Source: Bradyrhizobium sp. ISRA430
GTDB taxonomy: Bacteria > Pseudomonadota > Alphaproteobacteria > Rhizobiales > Xanthobacteraceae
Direction of reading: 5' to 3'
Assembly: GCF_029909975.1 (NCBI RefSeq)
Contig: NZ_CP094516.1
Span: 7,418,501 to 7,482,500, forward strand
DNA length: 64,000 bases
Both the position numbers and the translations under genes were made by a program. This document shows, piece after piece, positions 45,125 through 53,812 of the stretch; within the stretch, counting starts at the first letter, position 1, and each line of letters opens with the position of its first letter. Below the pieces are notes generated by a model, which was not told the origin of the DNA, searched no databases, and saw only the letters and a program-made list of their open reading frames with translations.

Positions 45125-45916
45125 TCATTTTCCCCGTGTCCTCTCGATAAAGTCGACCACTGCTCGCGTGGTCGCGCGGTAGTGCGATCGCAGTAACGCG
45201 CAAGCAAGATCAGCGTCGCGGGCGAGCGCAGCATCGAGGATGGCCTTGTGCTCCCCTGCGATATCACGTCGAACCTCAGAACTTAAGATGGCGTATGCGC
45301 CGATCTGGCGGTAGCGGGAGCTGTGATCAATCAGGGTCCGTATGAAGCGCAGCAGCCATTTCGATCCGCAGGCGCTGACCAACTGCAAGTGGAACTTGCA
45401 GTGCTGCGCTTCCCATTCCGGGTTGCTGGCCAATGGCCCTCCATCCAGCTTCGACTGGATGTGCGCTAGTTGATGATGGATGGCGAGCAGGTCGGATTCC
45501 CACTGGAGAGAACCCGTCTCGACGGACTTTCGCAGCGCAGCACACTCTAGCTCCGCGCGCTGTGTTTGGATGTCTAATACCTCCTCCTCCGAAATCTCGG
45601 TTACGCGGAACCCTCGCTGGTCCTCGGCCGTGATGAGCCCGGTTGAAGAAAGCCGTGACAGCGCCTCACGTAATGGAATCGCGCCAGCTTCATACCGATC
45701 GCTAAGTTCTTTCACAGTCAAACGGGCGCCCGGCTGAAGCACGCCTGTCAGAAGGTCTTGCCGCAATCGGTCGGTCAGAATTGAAGCCATTGTTCGTCGG
45801 CCAACAGGCGAAAGCCCGACCCGGGATGCCATGGAATGCTGCCTAACAGGTCCGTCTTCTCTAGCTACCAGGATTCCCGTGCAGTGAACCCGGCAAGCGA
45901 TCACACATCGACTCAA
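45125..45916 (-). CDS. GntR-family regulator (FadR/FCD subfamily)
   Basis: A 263-residue frame; the start could also be ATG 45832 or 45790, because the winged helix begins only after residue 43 (ILTDRLRQDLLTGVLQPGA). The DNA-recognition part is LTVKELSDRYEAGAIPLREA then LSRLSSTGLITAEDQRGFRV. The C-terminal all-helical FCD domain (residues about 120-250) has histidines suited to metal or acid binding. It converges on the liv2 operon, and matching inverted repeats precede both transcription units, suggesting autoregulation and control of FAH2-liv2. Confidence 0.92.
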   Translation of the reverse strand: MSRCVIACRVHCTGILVAREDGPVRQHSMASRVGLSPVGRRTMASILTDRLRQDLLTGVLQPGARLTVKELSDRYEAGAIPLREALSRLSSTGLITAEDQRGFRVTEISEEEVLDIQTQRAELECAALRKSVETGSLQWESDLLAIHHQLAHIQSKLDGGPLASNPEWEAQHCKFHLQLVSACGSKWLLRFIRTLIDHSSRYRQIGAYAILSSEVRRDIAGEHKAILDAALARDADLACALLRSHYRATTRAVVDFIERTRGK

Positions 45917-45952
45917 AGCAATCTTGAAGAATGCGCCGACAGGAAGAAAAAG

Positions 45953-45978
45953 TCAATATAAACCGCAGGATTATATAT
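45953..45978. promoter_or_regulatory. Probable GntR operator upstream of its own gene
   Basis: ATATAA-N9-TTATAT inverted repeat, the twin of the site at 39252-39277. It lies 37 bases upstream of the annotated gntR start on the minus strand. Confidence 0.7.
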
Positions 45979-46150
45979 ATTCCGGTTTGCAGCGGCTGAG
46001 TCGGTTGCTGCCCCGCTACAGTGATCTTTCAAGTCTCCACAAATTTGCTCGCCTTCACGGCTGGCTTGGACATGCCGAAATTCTTCAGCAAGCGTAAAGC
46101 CTCGCAAGGAAGGAAACATCGAATCCTTTCGCTTGAATCTTTGCCGAAAG

Positions 46151-46590
46151 TCAGAGGCGGGAAAAAAGGGCGCTGATGGCAGCCGACGCGATCCGCGCGA
46201 CCACAAGTGGGCTGTTCGACGTCTTGGGCAAGATTTCGGGATCGGACTGCGTTGTCTTCACGCCGTCCTGGATTTGACCGGGATCGGCGTCATTTCGGAG
46301 CCGGCGTAAGTCGTGGGAATGGCGGTTTGAGAAAGGCCAGTGTGCAGCGGGAGGGCTTTTCCAAGTCCGATGGTCGATCCGCCACCCGCCGCAATGATGC
46401 CATCCGTTTCAAGTCGGATGCGCACTTGAGGGCCTCTTCGGTCACGCCGACGGGCGTGTGCATGACCGCGCCGGCAAACAATCCTGCAAATGTTCCCTGA
46501 GACGTTGGGCCATGTCGCGCCCCAGCCGCTCGTGGCACGGGGGCGTCAGGACCAAAGCGCGACGGATGGTGGTATCTCCTTTCGATTGCC
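46151..46590 (-). pseudogene. Decayed maleylacetate reductase
   Basis: Minus-strand readings in three frames assemble into the family: RRALVLTPP near 46565, GTFAGLFAGAVMHTPVGVTE near 46460, AAGGGSTIGLGKALPLHTGL near 46375, IPTTYAGSEMTPIP and DGVKTTQSDPEILPKT near 46235, then an unrelated end and TGA. These are the NAD-binding and substrate regions of iron-type-fold maleylacetate reductases. The N-terminus and the C-terminal half are missing. It directly follows the FMN reductase gene, so the original operon carried a (chloro)hydroxyquinol or resorcinol type pathway step. Confidence 0.8.
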
Positions 46591-46595
46591 TATTG

Positions 46596-47225
46596 TTAAA
46601 GGTCCCGTTCAGAGATCGCATGTGGATCATCGAGCCCACGGAGGAGGCGTTGCATCTCGTTCAGATCATCAGCGCCTTCGACGAACCGCTGTCGTGCGCC
46701 ACATGAAACGATCAATCGCACGAACTCTGCCGCCGCCTTTTCGATGCGCCCGCTCAGAGTCAACGAGCCCGCTCCTCCGAAGTCGTCGGTTGCGGCGTAA
46801 ACGGCGGTCGGGGAAACCATCGTATGCAAGTAGGAGAACATCGGCCGCAACGCATGTTCCAGCACCAGAGAATGGCGCTCGGTGCCGCCGGTGGCGCCGA
46901 TGAGCACAGGCATATCCTTTAGCGTCCCTTCGGGAAGCACGTCGAAAAAAGACTTGAACAGCCCACTGAAGGACGCATTGAACGCCGGCGTCACAGCGAT
47001 CAGCGCGTCCGCGTCGGCAAGGGTTTCGAACACTTGCTCCAGATCGGACGTCGCAAAGCCGGTCAGCATCATGTCCATGACCGATCGGCCGTACTTGCGC
47101 AACTCGAACACCTTCAGCTCGGCAGCGGGTAGGTTCGCGCGCACGGCTCCCGCCAGCCGGTCTGCCAATAGCCGCGTCGAGGACGGCTCACGCAGTCCGC
47201 CAGCCACCACTGCGATAGTAGTCAT
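46596..47225 (-). CDS. NAD(P)H-dependent FMN reductase (MsuE/CE1759-like)
   Basis: A 209-residue flavodoxin-like protein. VVAGGLREPSSTRLLADRL near 6 is the FMN loop region, followed by ALIAVTPAFNASFSGLFKSF near 74 and VLIGATGGTERHSLVLEH near 106. This group supplies reduced flavin to two-component monooxygenases. Its start overlaps the stop of the LLM gene (ATGA), strong evidence that the two form one flavin-dependent oxygenase system. Confidence 0.92.
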   Translation of the reverse strand: MTTIAVVAGGLREPSSTRLLADRLAGAVRANLPAAELKVFELRKYGRSVMDMMLTGFATSDLEQVFETLADADALIAVTPAFNASFSGLFKSFFDVLPEGTLKDMPVLIGATGGTERHSLVLEHALRPMFSYLHTMVSPTAVYAATDDFGGAGSLTLSGRIEKAAAEFVRLIVSCGARQRFVEGADDLNEMQRLLRGLDDPHAISERDL

Positions 47226-48373
47226 GAGCGCCCCTCCGCCTCGGGAAGCTCGACCTTGAGCGCCGACGATCCCTCTTTCTCCGCGGCGCGCTTTTCCTTG
47301 GCGGCCACTAGCGAGATGTGCGTGGGGGCGCCAGGTACGTCGGCGGGACGGCCGATCGCGAACTCCTTGCGCAGCACCGGGACGACCTCCCCACCGAGCA
47401 GATCGAGCTGCTCGAGCACGGTCTTGAGCGGCAGGCCAGCGTGGTCGACTAAGAAGAGTTGTCGCTGATAATGGCCAACGTAATCGCGAAAACTCAGCGT
47501 GCGATCGATGACCTCTTGCGGAGAACCGACAGTTAATGGGGTCTGAGACATGAAGTCCTCCAGAGACGGGCCATGGCCGTACACCGGCGCGTTATCGAAG
47601 TACGGACGGAACTCGCGAATGGCATCCTGGCTGTTTGGCCGCATGAAGACCTGACCGCCGAGACCTACGATCGCCTGCTCCGGCGTTCCGTGGCCGTAGT
47701 GCGCAAAGCGTTCGCGGTAACGTTGCACCATTCTTTGTGTGTGCGATGGCGGCCAGAAGATATGGTTGGCGAAGAAGCCGTCGGCATAATATGCGGCCAA
47801 CTCGGCAATCTCGGGCGAGCGGATGGACGCATGCCAGACGAACGGCGGCACGCCATTTAGCGGCCGCGGCGCGAGCGTGAATCCTTGCAGGTGCGTACGG
47901 AACTTGCCCTCCCAGTTCACGACCTCATTGTCCCAAAGGGACCGCAGTAGCGCGTAGTTCTCAACGGTGAGCGCGATCGCGGCGCGGATGTCCTTGCCAA
48001 ACCACGGATATACCGGCCCGGTGTTGCCGCGCCCAAGCATGATGTCGACCCTGCCGTCCGCGAGGTGCTGCAGCACGGCGAAATCCTCGGCGATCTTGAC
48101 GGGGTCGTTGGTCGTGATCAGCGTCGTGGACGTCGAGAGCAAGAGGTTTTTGGTCTGCGCGGCAATGAATGCGAGTAGCGTGGTGGGCGAGGAAGGAACG
48201 AACGGCGGGTTGTGGTGCTCGCCGGTGGCGAACACGTCAAGGCCAACCTCATCAGCCTTCTTGGCGATCTCCACCGTAGCCTTGATCCGTTCGTGCTCGC
48301 TCAGCGTACGTCCGGTGAGCGGGTCGTTGGTGACATCGCCAACGGTGAAGATCCCAAACTGCATTCCACTCAT
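47222..48373 (-). CDS. LLM-class (luciferase-like) flavin-dependent monooxygenase
   Basis: 383 residues from ATG 48373, which has GAGGAG upstream on the minus strand; the longer frame to 48475 lacks family sequence. MQFGIFTVGDVTNDPLTGR and DVFATGEHHNPPFVPSSP are typical of the bacterial luciferase-like family, with DIMLGRGNTGPVYPWFG near 125. The enzyme would use FMNH2 from the adjacent reductase to oxygenate an unidentified substrate. The maleylacetate reductase wreck downstream hints at aromatic degradation. Confidence 0.92.
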   Translation of the reverse strand: MSGMQFGIFTVGDVTNDPLTGRTLSEHERIKATVEIAKKADEVGLDVFATGEHHNPPFVPSSPTTLLAFIAAQTKNLLLSTSTTLITTNDPVKIAEDFAVLQHLADGRVDIMLGRGNTGPVYPWFGKDIRAAIALTVENYALLRSLWDNEVVNWEGKFRTHLQGFTLAPRPLNGVPPFVWHASIRSPEIAELAAYYADGFFANHIFWPPSHTQRMVQRYRERFAHYGHGTPEQAIVGLGGQVFMRPNSQDAIREFRPYFDNAPVYGHGPSLEDFMSQTPLTVGSPQEVIDRTLSFRDYVGHYQRQLFLVDHAGLPLKTVLEQLDLLGGEVVPVLRKEFAIGRPADVPGAPTHISLVAAKEKRAAEKEGSSALKVELPEAEGRS

Positions 48374-48786
48374 CGATGTATACTCCTCGGCGGCGAAGTG
48401 GGATTTGATCCTTTGCGGTCTCGGCCTGCCGGTCGACGGCGAAATGCCAGACTGGAGGATCGCTGACAACGGCAAACGAGATGCATGAACTTTTCAAGGG
48501 TAATCGGCTCGTTCGCAATGGCTATTGGCCCACTACGTGACACAAGGAGGGCGCGACTGTTCGCTGTGATGAAACACCGAATTCGAAACCGCCTGGCTCT
48601 TCGCTGGCTTTAAACCGGCTAACTTGTGGCCGCCTGGGCGGTCGTCCGCACATCCAGGGACAGCCAAGAGGACGATCAAAAGGCTCTCCTCAGTAGGCTC
48701 TTTTTGGCTGGCCCAAGCCGGTCATCGGCCAGAAGATCGTTTTTGCCGAGGCGGTGCCTGCTGGATGACGCAAGAGTTCGTGCACG
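48374..48786. other. Divergent promoter region between the LLM and antiporter genes
   Basis: About 410 bases with no gene I can support. No operator-like repeat was convincing. Confidence 0.4.
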
Positions 48787-50376
48787 ATGACGCCTCAGTC
48801 GCGCTTCGAGATCCTTCTCGTCCTGCTGATGATCGCTGTCGTGCTGGAGACCCTTGCGTCGCGGCTGAGGCTTCCGCGTGCGTCGGTCTTGATGACCGGC
48901 GGCATCGCCATCGCGCTCGTTCCAGGGCTTCCTGGCATCGAGTTTGATCCGGACCTTGTTATGGTCCTTTTTCTTCCGCCGCTTCTGCTCGCCAGCGCTT
49001 ATTTTACCGTCTGGACCGATTTCCGCGCGAACCTCAGGATCATCTTCCAACTGGCGACGGGCGCTGTCGTGCTAACAACAGTCGTTGTTGCAGTTGTAGC
49101 GCATTGGCTGAAGCCTGAATTGCCTTGGTCTGTCTGCTTCGCTCTTGGCGCGATCCTTTCACCGCCCGATGCGGTTGCGGCCAAGGCCGTCTTGAAGCGG
49201 TTCCCGCTCCCGCGGCGCGTTGTCGTTCTGCTTGAAGGAGAAAGTCTCGTCAACGATGCATCCGGCCTGGTCCTGCTTCAGCTTGCTGTCACAGCCGCGA
49301 TGACCGGCACGTTCGGGATAGGGCAAGCGAGCATGACATTTCTGTATGTGGCCATGGCCGGAATCGGCATCGGACTCATGCTTGGGTACCTGTCAGCGTC
49401 CATAGCTCGCCTTCTCGCCGATGCTCGTCTGACGGTCATCTGGACTTTTCTGTTGGCCTGGGCGTCTTATATCATCGCCGAGGCCGCCGGAGCATCAGGA
49501 GTCCTGTCAACGGTTGCTTGCGGCCTCATTCTTGGCCGCCATCAGCATAGGACATGGTCTGCTGCCGCGCGCACGCAAGCGCGGGCGGTCTGGGACGTGG
49601 CCGAGTTCGTGATGGAATCACTCCTTTTCATCATCATAGGCTTGTCCCTGCGTGGCGTGGTTGAGCGCGCCGGCGGTCAGTGGAGGACGATCGTCGACCT
49701 TCTTCCGGCGATTGCGGCAATTCTGGCTGCACTCATTCTGTCCCGCGCGGCGTGGATTTTTCCAGCCACTTACCGCGCGCTCGTTCCGTCGCTCAGGCGG
49801 CGCGATCCGTATCCACCTGCGACCATTCCCGCGCTCATGAGCTGGGCCGGCATGCGGGGCGTTGTAAGTCTCGCCGCGGCACTGGGCTTACCCGCTGACC
49901 TCCCGGGACGAGACTTCGTTCTGATCGTGACCTTTGGCGTGATCGCCGGAACGATCTTTGTCCTTGGCGGAACCCTCACACCGCTTGCGAGGGCCATTGC
50001 GGGTCGCGACTTTGTGCTCGAACAGGCGCCGACGTTGACTGAGAGCGATTTACGCCTGAGAATCGCGGAAGCCGAGCTTCGGGCCGTCCGCGATCACAGC
50101 CATAACCTGAATGGTGCGCACGCTGACCGTATCATTGCGCAGTACGAATGGCGCGCCAAGGTCGCCCGCGATCAAGGCGCCAACTCCAATAGGAATGACC
50201 ATGTTGGAGGAGAGCATGCGCGAGCCGTACTTTCAGCTGTCACGGCAGCCCGAAAGGAGCTTCTCGATCTTTTCCAAGAGGGATTGGTCCACGATAGTCT
50301 CCTTCACCAATTCGAGGAGGAGCTCGATCTGGAGGAGCTCTCGGCACGAAAAATAACGGCGCGCGGCGATTACTGA
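48787..50376 (+). CDS. CPA1-family Na+(K+)/H+ antiporter
   Basis: A 529-residue inner-membrane protein with about 12 hydrophobic segments (residues 8-410) and a cytoplasmic C-terminal tail rich in Glu. The ion-binding motif LSPPDAVAAKAVLKR is near 127, EGESLVNDASGLVLLQ near 152, and SWAGMRGVVSLAAALGLPA near 354, all CPA1/NhaP hallmarks. It stands alone in its transcription unit and is unrelated to the surrounding catabolic genes. Confidence 0.92.
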   Translation: MTPQSRFEILLVLLMIAVVLETLASRLRLPRASVLMTGGIAIALVPGLPGIEFDPDLVMVLFLPPLLLASAYFTVWTDFRANLRIIFQLATGAVVLTTVVVAVVAHWLKPELPWSVCFALGAILSPPDAVAAKAVLKRFPLPRRVVVLLEGESLVNDASGLVLLQLAVTAAMTGTFGIGQASMTFLYVAMAGIGIGLMLGYLSASIARLLADARLTVIWTFLLAWASYIIAEAAGASGVLSTVACGLILGRHQHRTWSAAARTQARAVWDVAEFVMESLLFIIIGLSLRGVVERAGGQWRTIVDLLPAIAAILAALILSRAAWIFPATYRALVPSLRRRDPYPPATIPALMSWAGMRGVVSLAAALGLPADLPGRDFVLIVTFGVIAGTIFVLGGTLTPLARAIAGRDFVLEQAPTLTESDLRLRIAEAELRAVRDHSHNLNGAHADRIIAQYEWRAKVARDQGANSNRNDHVGGEHARAVLSAVTAARKELLDLFQEGLVHDSLLHQFEEELDLEELSARKITARGDY

Positions 50377-50530
50377 CTGCTCCGCTTCCTTCGGGTAGCA
50401 AGGGGTGGCTGTTTCGTTAAAGCGAACTCTGCGTTCTTTTTTGATAGCCTTTCGTCGCCTCAAGGCGCGTGAGAGTAGTACAGCCTTCGATGCAGCGCGC
50501 TGGTAGACCGCTACGCGCTGCAGTGGTTGG

Positions 50531-51553
50531 ATGGGTGGACAGGACAACTGTCAGATGGCGCGCAGGTCGAACCGGTCGATGATCACGTTGGCGGTTCCTG
50601 TCACCGACAGCGCCTGCGCCGCTCGTCGATCCGCGCTTCATATCCTGACGGGTCTGTGGCTCGCGGGCGCAATAGTGAGCACGCCTAACGTCGGTCGTGC
50701 CCAGTCGGCCATCCCGCAGCCCTCCATGGGTCTTGGCACCTTTAGTTTCCTCGACGGCGATGGCGGCCCCGGTTTTACATTTGAGACGGTCGGCAGCGGC
50801 TATCAGGCTTGGCGACTCAATGATACCCAAGGCGGAAAGGTGCCGGGCCGAAACCAGCAGACAATCGCGGGCATCAATATCCACCCGATTTACGTTTCTG
50901 AATTGAAGCTGCTCGGCGGCAATCTTGGGTTCGATGCGGTCATTCCGCTTGTTTACCTTCATAACGATTTCGCCGGCTCCGATAGCACAAATACGAGCGT
51001 CGGAGACGTCACGTTCGACCCCCAGATACAATGGAGTCAGCTTTCTCTACTCGGGCGGCCGTTCTCGATGCGCTTTGGGTTGCAGATCGTAGCCCCGACG
51101 GGCTCTTATAATCGCGATCGCCCTTCAAATGTTGGGCAGAATATCTGGCAAATCTCGCCCTATTACGCCTTTACGTGGCGCACGACCGAACTTTGGGAAG
51201 TCAGTGGCCGCCTGATCTACGACTGGAGCGGCGAGAACCGTGATCTCGCGAGGTCGTCTGGGACACGATCAGCGCAGCCAGGCCAGCAAGCAGCCTTCAG
51301 CCTATCTGCATCATATGCGCTGTCCGATCAATGGCGGGCTGGGATTACCGGCTATGGCTTTCAGCAAATCACCAACACCGAAATCGATGGGACCGCGCTG
51401 CCCGGGTCACGACAGCGCGCGTTCGGCATCGGACCCGGGCTCGTTTGGTCTAGCTCGAGTGCAAAAGTCATCGCCAACGTCTTCAAGGAATTCGGCGTCG
51501 AAAACCGGCCCCAAGGCTACCAAGCTGTTCTGCGCCTCATAACACCGTTCTGA
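50531..51553 (+). CDS. Outer-membrane protein of the phenol-degradation MetA (SphA-like) family
   Basis: Up to 340 residues; the start is uncertain (ATG 50531, 50555 or 50579), the last two fitting a signal peptide that ends near GRAQ. The mature protein is a beta-rich transporter-like protein: LGTFSFLDGDGGPGFTFE, GGNLGFDAVIPLVYLH and VGDVTFDPQIQWSQ, ending LRLITPF with a C-terminal Phe as in outer-membrane barrels. Family members occur with phenol and aromatic pathways and may help substrate passage. It follows the antiporter by 154 bases. Confidence 0.78.
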   Translation: MGGQDNCQMARRSNRSMITLAVPVTDSACAARRSALHILTGLWLAGAIVSTPNVGRAQSAIPQPSMGLGTFSFLDGDGGPGFTFETVGSGYQAWRLNDTQGGKVPGRNQQTIAGINIHPIYVSELKLLGGNLGFDAVIPLVYLHNDFAGSDSTNTSVGDVTFDPQIQWSQLSLLGRPFSMRFGLQIVAPTGSYNRDRPSNVGQNIWQISPYYAFTWRTTELWEVSGRLIYDWSGENRDLARSSGTRSAQPGQQAAFSLSASYALSDQWRAGITGYGFQQITNTEIDGTALPGSRQRAFGIGPGLVWSSSSAKVIANVFKEFGVENRPQGYQAVLRLITPF

Positions 51554-51679
51554 GGTCCGCGAGTTTCGATTTGGAGAGTCTGCGATGAGTTGGATGCCAG
51601 CGGTAAACCCCATTCTCGGCTCCGTCTTGTGATGATGGTCTCAAGTTCATGATTATCCCTCAGGTACGAGACCTGGAGG
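51554..51679. other. Short intergenic stretch
   Basis: Nothing recognised before the oxidoreductase remnant. Confidence 0.4.
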
Positions 51680-51928
51680 CTTATTGGATCGGCGTGCGAG
51701 TGGTCGGCGCTGACAGGACCGACCGATGCTGATCAGCTAATCAACACTTCAACTGCAGATCTCGTTGCTGAAACCAGGCGTCTCATAAAAGACCAAGGTA
51801 TTGATTTAGCCTGGACGCCGTCGGCGGACCTCTGTTCGAACCGGCTCTGAAATCGTTGCGGCGGGGGTGGCCGTCAGGTCGCTATTACGAGCGTCGACAA
51901 TCCGCGTGTGAAATGCCCGATACTCTAA
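51680..51928 (+). pseudogene. Remnant of a zinc-type quinone oxidoreductase (MDR family)
   Basis: Frames join as RVVGADRT, then ADQLINTSTADLVAETRRLI and KDQGIDLAW, then DAVGGPLFEPALKSLRRG, then GGRQVAITSVDNPRV and TAA. This is the NADPH-binding half of quinone oxidoreductases (GAD-xxINT, VDxxFDxVGGxxFExxLxxL). At least three frameshifts and no catalytic domain. Confidence 0.65.
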
Positions 51929-52162
51929 AACGGTTGAGCGACGAGAAGAGGGCGGCGCGGCGGGAAGCAGTCTAACTCGGAGTTCGACTGCTTCGAACAA
52001 CGGAGTGCGGCTGCGCCTGTTATTGCGGTCTAGTTTGTCATAGTTTGGGTGGAGTCAGCGTCGATTTCGCTCGAGACCTGCGCTCGAAGAATGACTGCGA
52101 ATTGATTGCTGCAACCCAATGCATCGCGGGCGGATTCTGACATCCGTAGGAAAGGCCATCTC
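51929..52162. other. Upstream region of the FMN reductase gene
   Basis: No gene supported. The FMN reductase frame is open from 52106, but GTG 52163 is the better start. Confidence 0.35.
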
Positions 52163-52762
52163 GTGACCAAACCCAAGATTGCTATCATCATCGGCTCAAC
52201 CCGCAACACGCGGTTCGCCGACAAGCCGGCACAATGGCTGCTCGAACAAGCTCAGAGGCGGGATGAGATGACTTTCGAGCTAGTTGATCTGCGTGATTAC
52301 GATCTTCCGTTTTTCAACGAGGCGGCGTCCAACCTGTGGCTGCCTTCGTCGGATGAACGCGCCGTAAAATGGCAGCGCAAGCTCGCGGATTTCGATGGAT
52401 ATATTTTCGTCGTGGCGGAGTATAACCGCTCGATCACAGGAGCGCTCAAGAATGCGCTCGATCAAGCCTACAAAGAGTGGAATCGAAAGCCGATGGCCGC
52501 CATGGGCTATGGCGGGGTCGGGGGCGCGCGTGCAGTAGAACATCTGCGCAACATCGCGGTCGAGCTCCAAATGGTGCCGTTGCGCCACGCCGTGCATCTG
52601 TCAGGCGGCGAATTTCTCAAGGTGTCGCCGATTGGGCAGAATGCACCGATGTCCGAGGTCGATGCGGTCTTGCAGCCTTCCTTGAAGTCCATGCTGGATG
52701 AATTGGCTTGGTGGGCAAACGCCACGAAGGCCGGGCGCGAGCAGGTGGTGAAAGCAGATTGA
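52163..52762 (+). CDS. NADPH-dependent FMN reductase
   Basis: 199 residues from GTG 52163, with AGGAAAGG upstream. The flavodoxin-like fold is shown by IAIIIGSTRNTRFADKPAQW near 6, YIFVVAEYNRSITGALKNAL near 76 and MAAMGYGGVGGARAVEHLR near 110. It is a third, distinct FMN reductase of the window and converges on an SDR gene. A role in quinone reduction is plausible but not shown. Confidence 0.92.
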   Translation: MTKPKIAIIIGSTRNTRFADKPAQWLLEQAQRRDEMTFELVDLRDYDLPFFNEAASNLWLPSSDERAVKWQRKLADFDGYIFVVAEYNRSITGALKNALDQAYKEWNRKPMAAMGYGGVGGARAVEHLRNIAVELQMVPLRHAVHLSGGEFLKVSPIGQNAPMSEVDAVLQPSLKSMLDELAWWANATKAGREQVVKAD

Positions 52763-52798
52763 CCTAAAAAATAGAGGGCTTTGGTGAAGCGATGCCGG

Positions 52799-53560
52799 TT
52801 ATCTGGTGGTCTGTCCCGCATCAACGATGAAAGTCTGTCCGGTCGTGAAGGATGACATGGGCGAACACAGAAACAGCACCATACCCGAGATCTCTTCCGG
52901 CTTGCCCGCACGTTCGAACAAAGGTCCTGAAAGCACCTTTTTGCGCATAACAGGATCATCCAACCATCTCCGGGTCATCCCGGTCTCGACCAAGCCAGGC
53001 GCCAAGGCATTTACACGAATGTCGTCTTTGGCATGATCCACTGCGGCCGCTTTGGTCAGTCCAATGACTGCATGCTTGGCGGCCACATAGGGCGCCATTC
53101 CGGGATCGGCGATTACTCCTGCGATGGACGCGGTATTTACGATGGCGCCGCCTCCGTGTTTGGACATGTGCAGGATCTCGTGCTTCATGCAGAGGAAGAC
53201 ACCTTTAAGATCCACCGCGATCACTTTGTCGAATGTCGCTTCGTCTACTTCCGCAAGCGGAAGCGTCGGTGGAAGCACGCCCGCGTTATTGAACGCACAA
53301 TCCAGGCGTCCGTAGCTGCCAAGTGTTGCCTCGACCAACGCTTTCACATCATCTTCTTTTGAAACATCTACTTTGACGAACAAGGCCTCGCCACCAGCCC
53401 CTTTGATTGCTGCAACCGTCTCTTCACCCTGTTCACTGAGGTCACCAACCACAACTTTTGCACCTTGTCGCGCGAACCCCAGCGCCGTCGCCCGACCAAT
53501 TCCCGTGCTGCCGCCGGTAATCAATGCAACCTTGCCGAAATAGTCGAGAAGCTCGCTCAT
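52799..53560 (-). CDS. Short-chain dehydrogenase/reductase (glucose-1-dehydrogenase-like group)
   Basis: A 253-residue classical SDR. TGGSTGIGRATALGFARQGA is near 15, NNAGVLPPTLP near 91, the catalytic Ser in NTASIAGVIADPG near 139, and YVAAKHAVIGLTKAAA near 156, ending FTTGQTFIVDAGQ. It lies upstream of neither matB nor the FMN reductase in a tight operon (252 bp from matB). Substrate unknown. Confidence 0.93.
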   Translation of the reverse strand: MSELLDYFGKVALITGGSTGIGRATALGFARQGAKVVVGDLSEQGEETVAAIKGAGGEALFVKVDVSKEDDVKALVEATLGSYGRLDCAFNNAGVLPPTLPLAEVDEATFDKVIAVDLKGVFLCMKHEILHMSKHGGGAIVNTASIAGVIADPGMAPYVAAKHAVIGLTKAAAVDHAKDDIRVNALAPGLVETGMTRRWLDDPVMRKKVLSGPLFERAGKPEEISGMVLFLCSPMSSFTTGQTFIVDAGQTTR

Positions 53561-53812
53561 GGTTCAATGTTCCCTTGCCGAATGTCCAGCTTAAGCCCGG
53601 ACTGGCCTTTGCCTTAAAGCAAGATATCAGGCCCGCTGCATGTGGCCGACTAACCTTCGTTTCCATTGTTTGGCCGTGCCGAACACAGGGTTCTAGGGAC
53701 CCGACTATAAGTAGAGAGCTGCTCGTCTTTCCGGATCAAATCGAGCTGTTCGCGCCCCGCAGCTCGCCTTGATTGGAGAGGATCGGCGAGCCGAACGACC
53801 ATCGTAAGATGC

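Noticed and set aside
45979..46150. Short minus-strand ORF after the maleylacetate reductase remnant
   Set aside because: No family resemblance and no start signal; treated as part of the wreckage.
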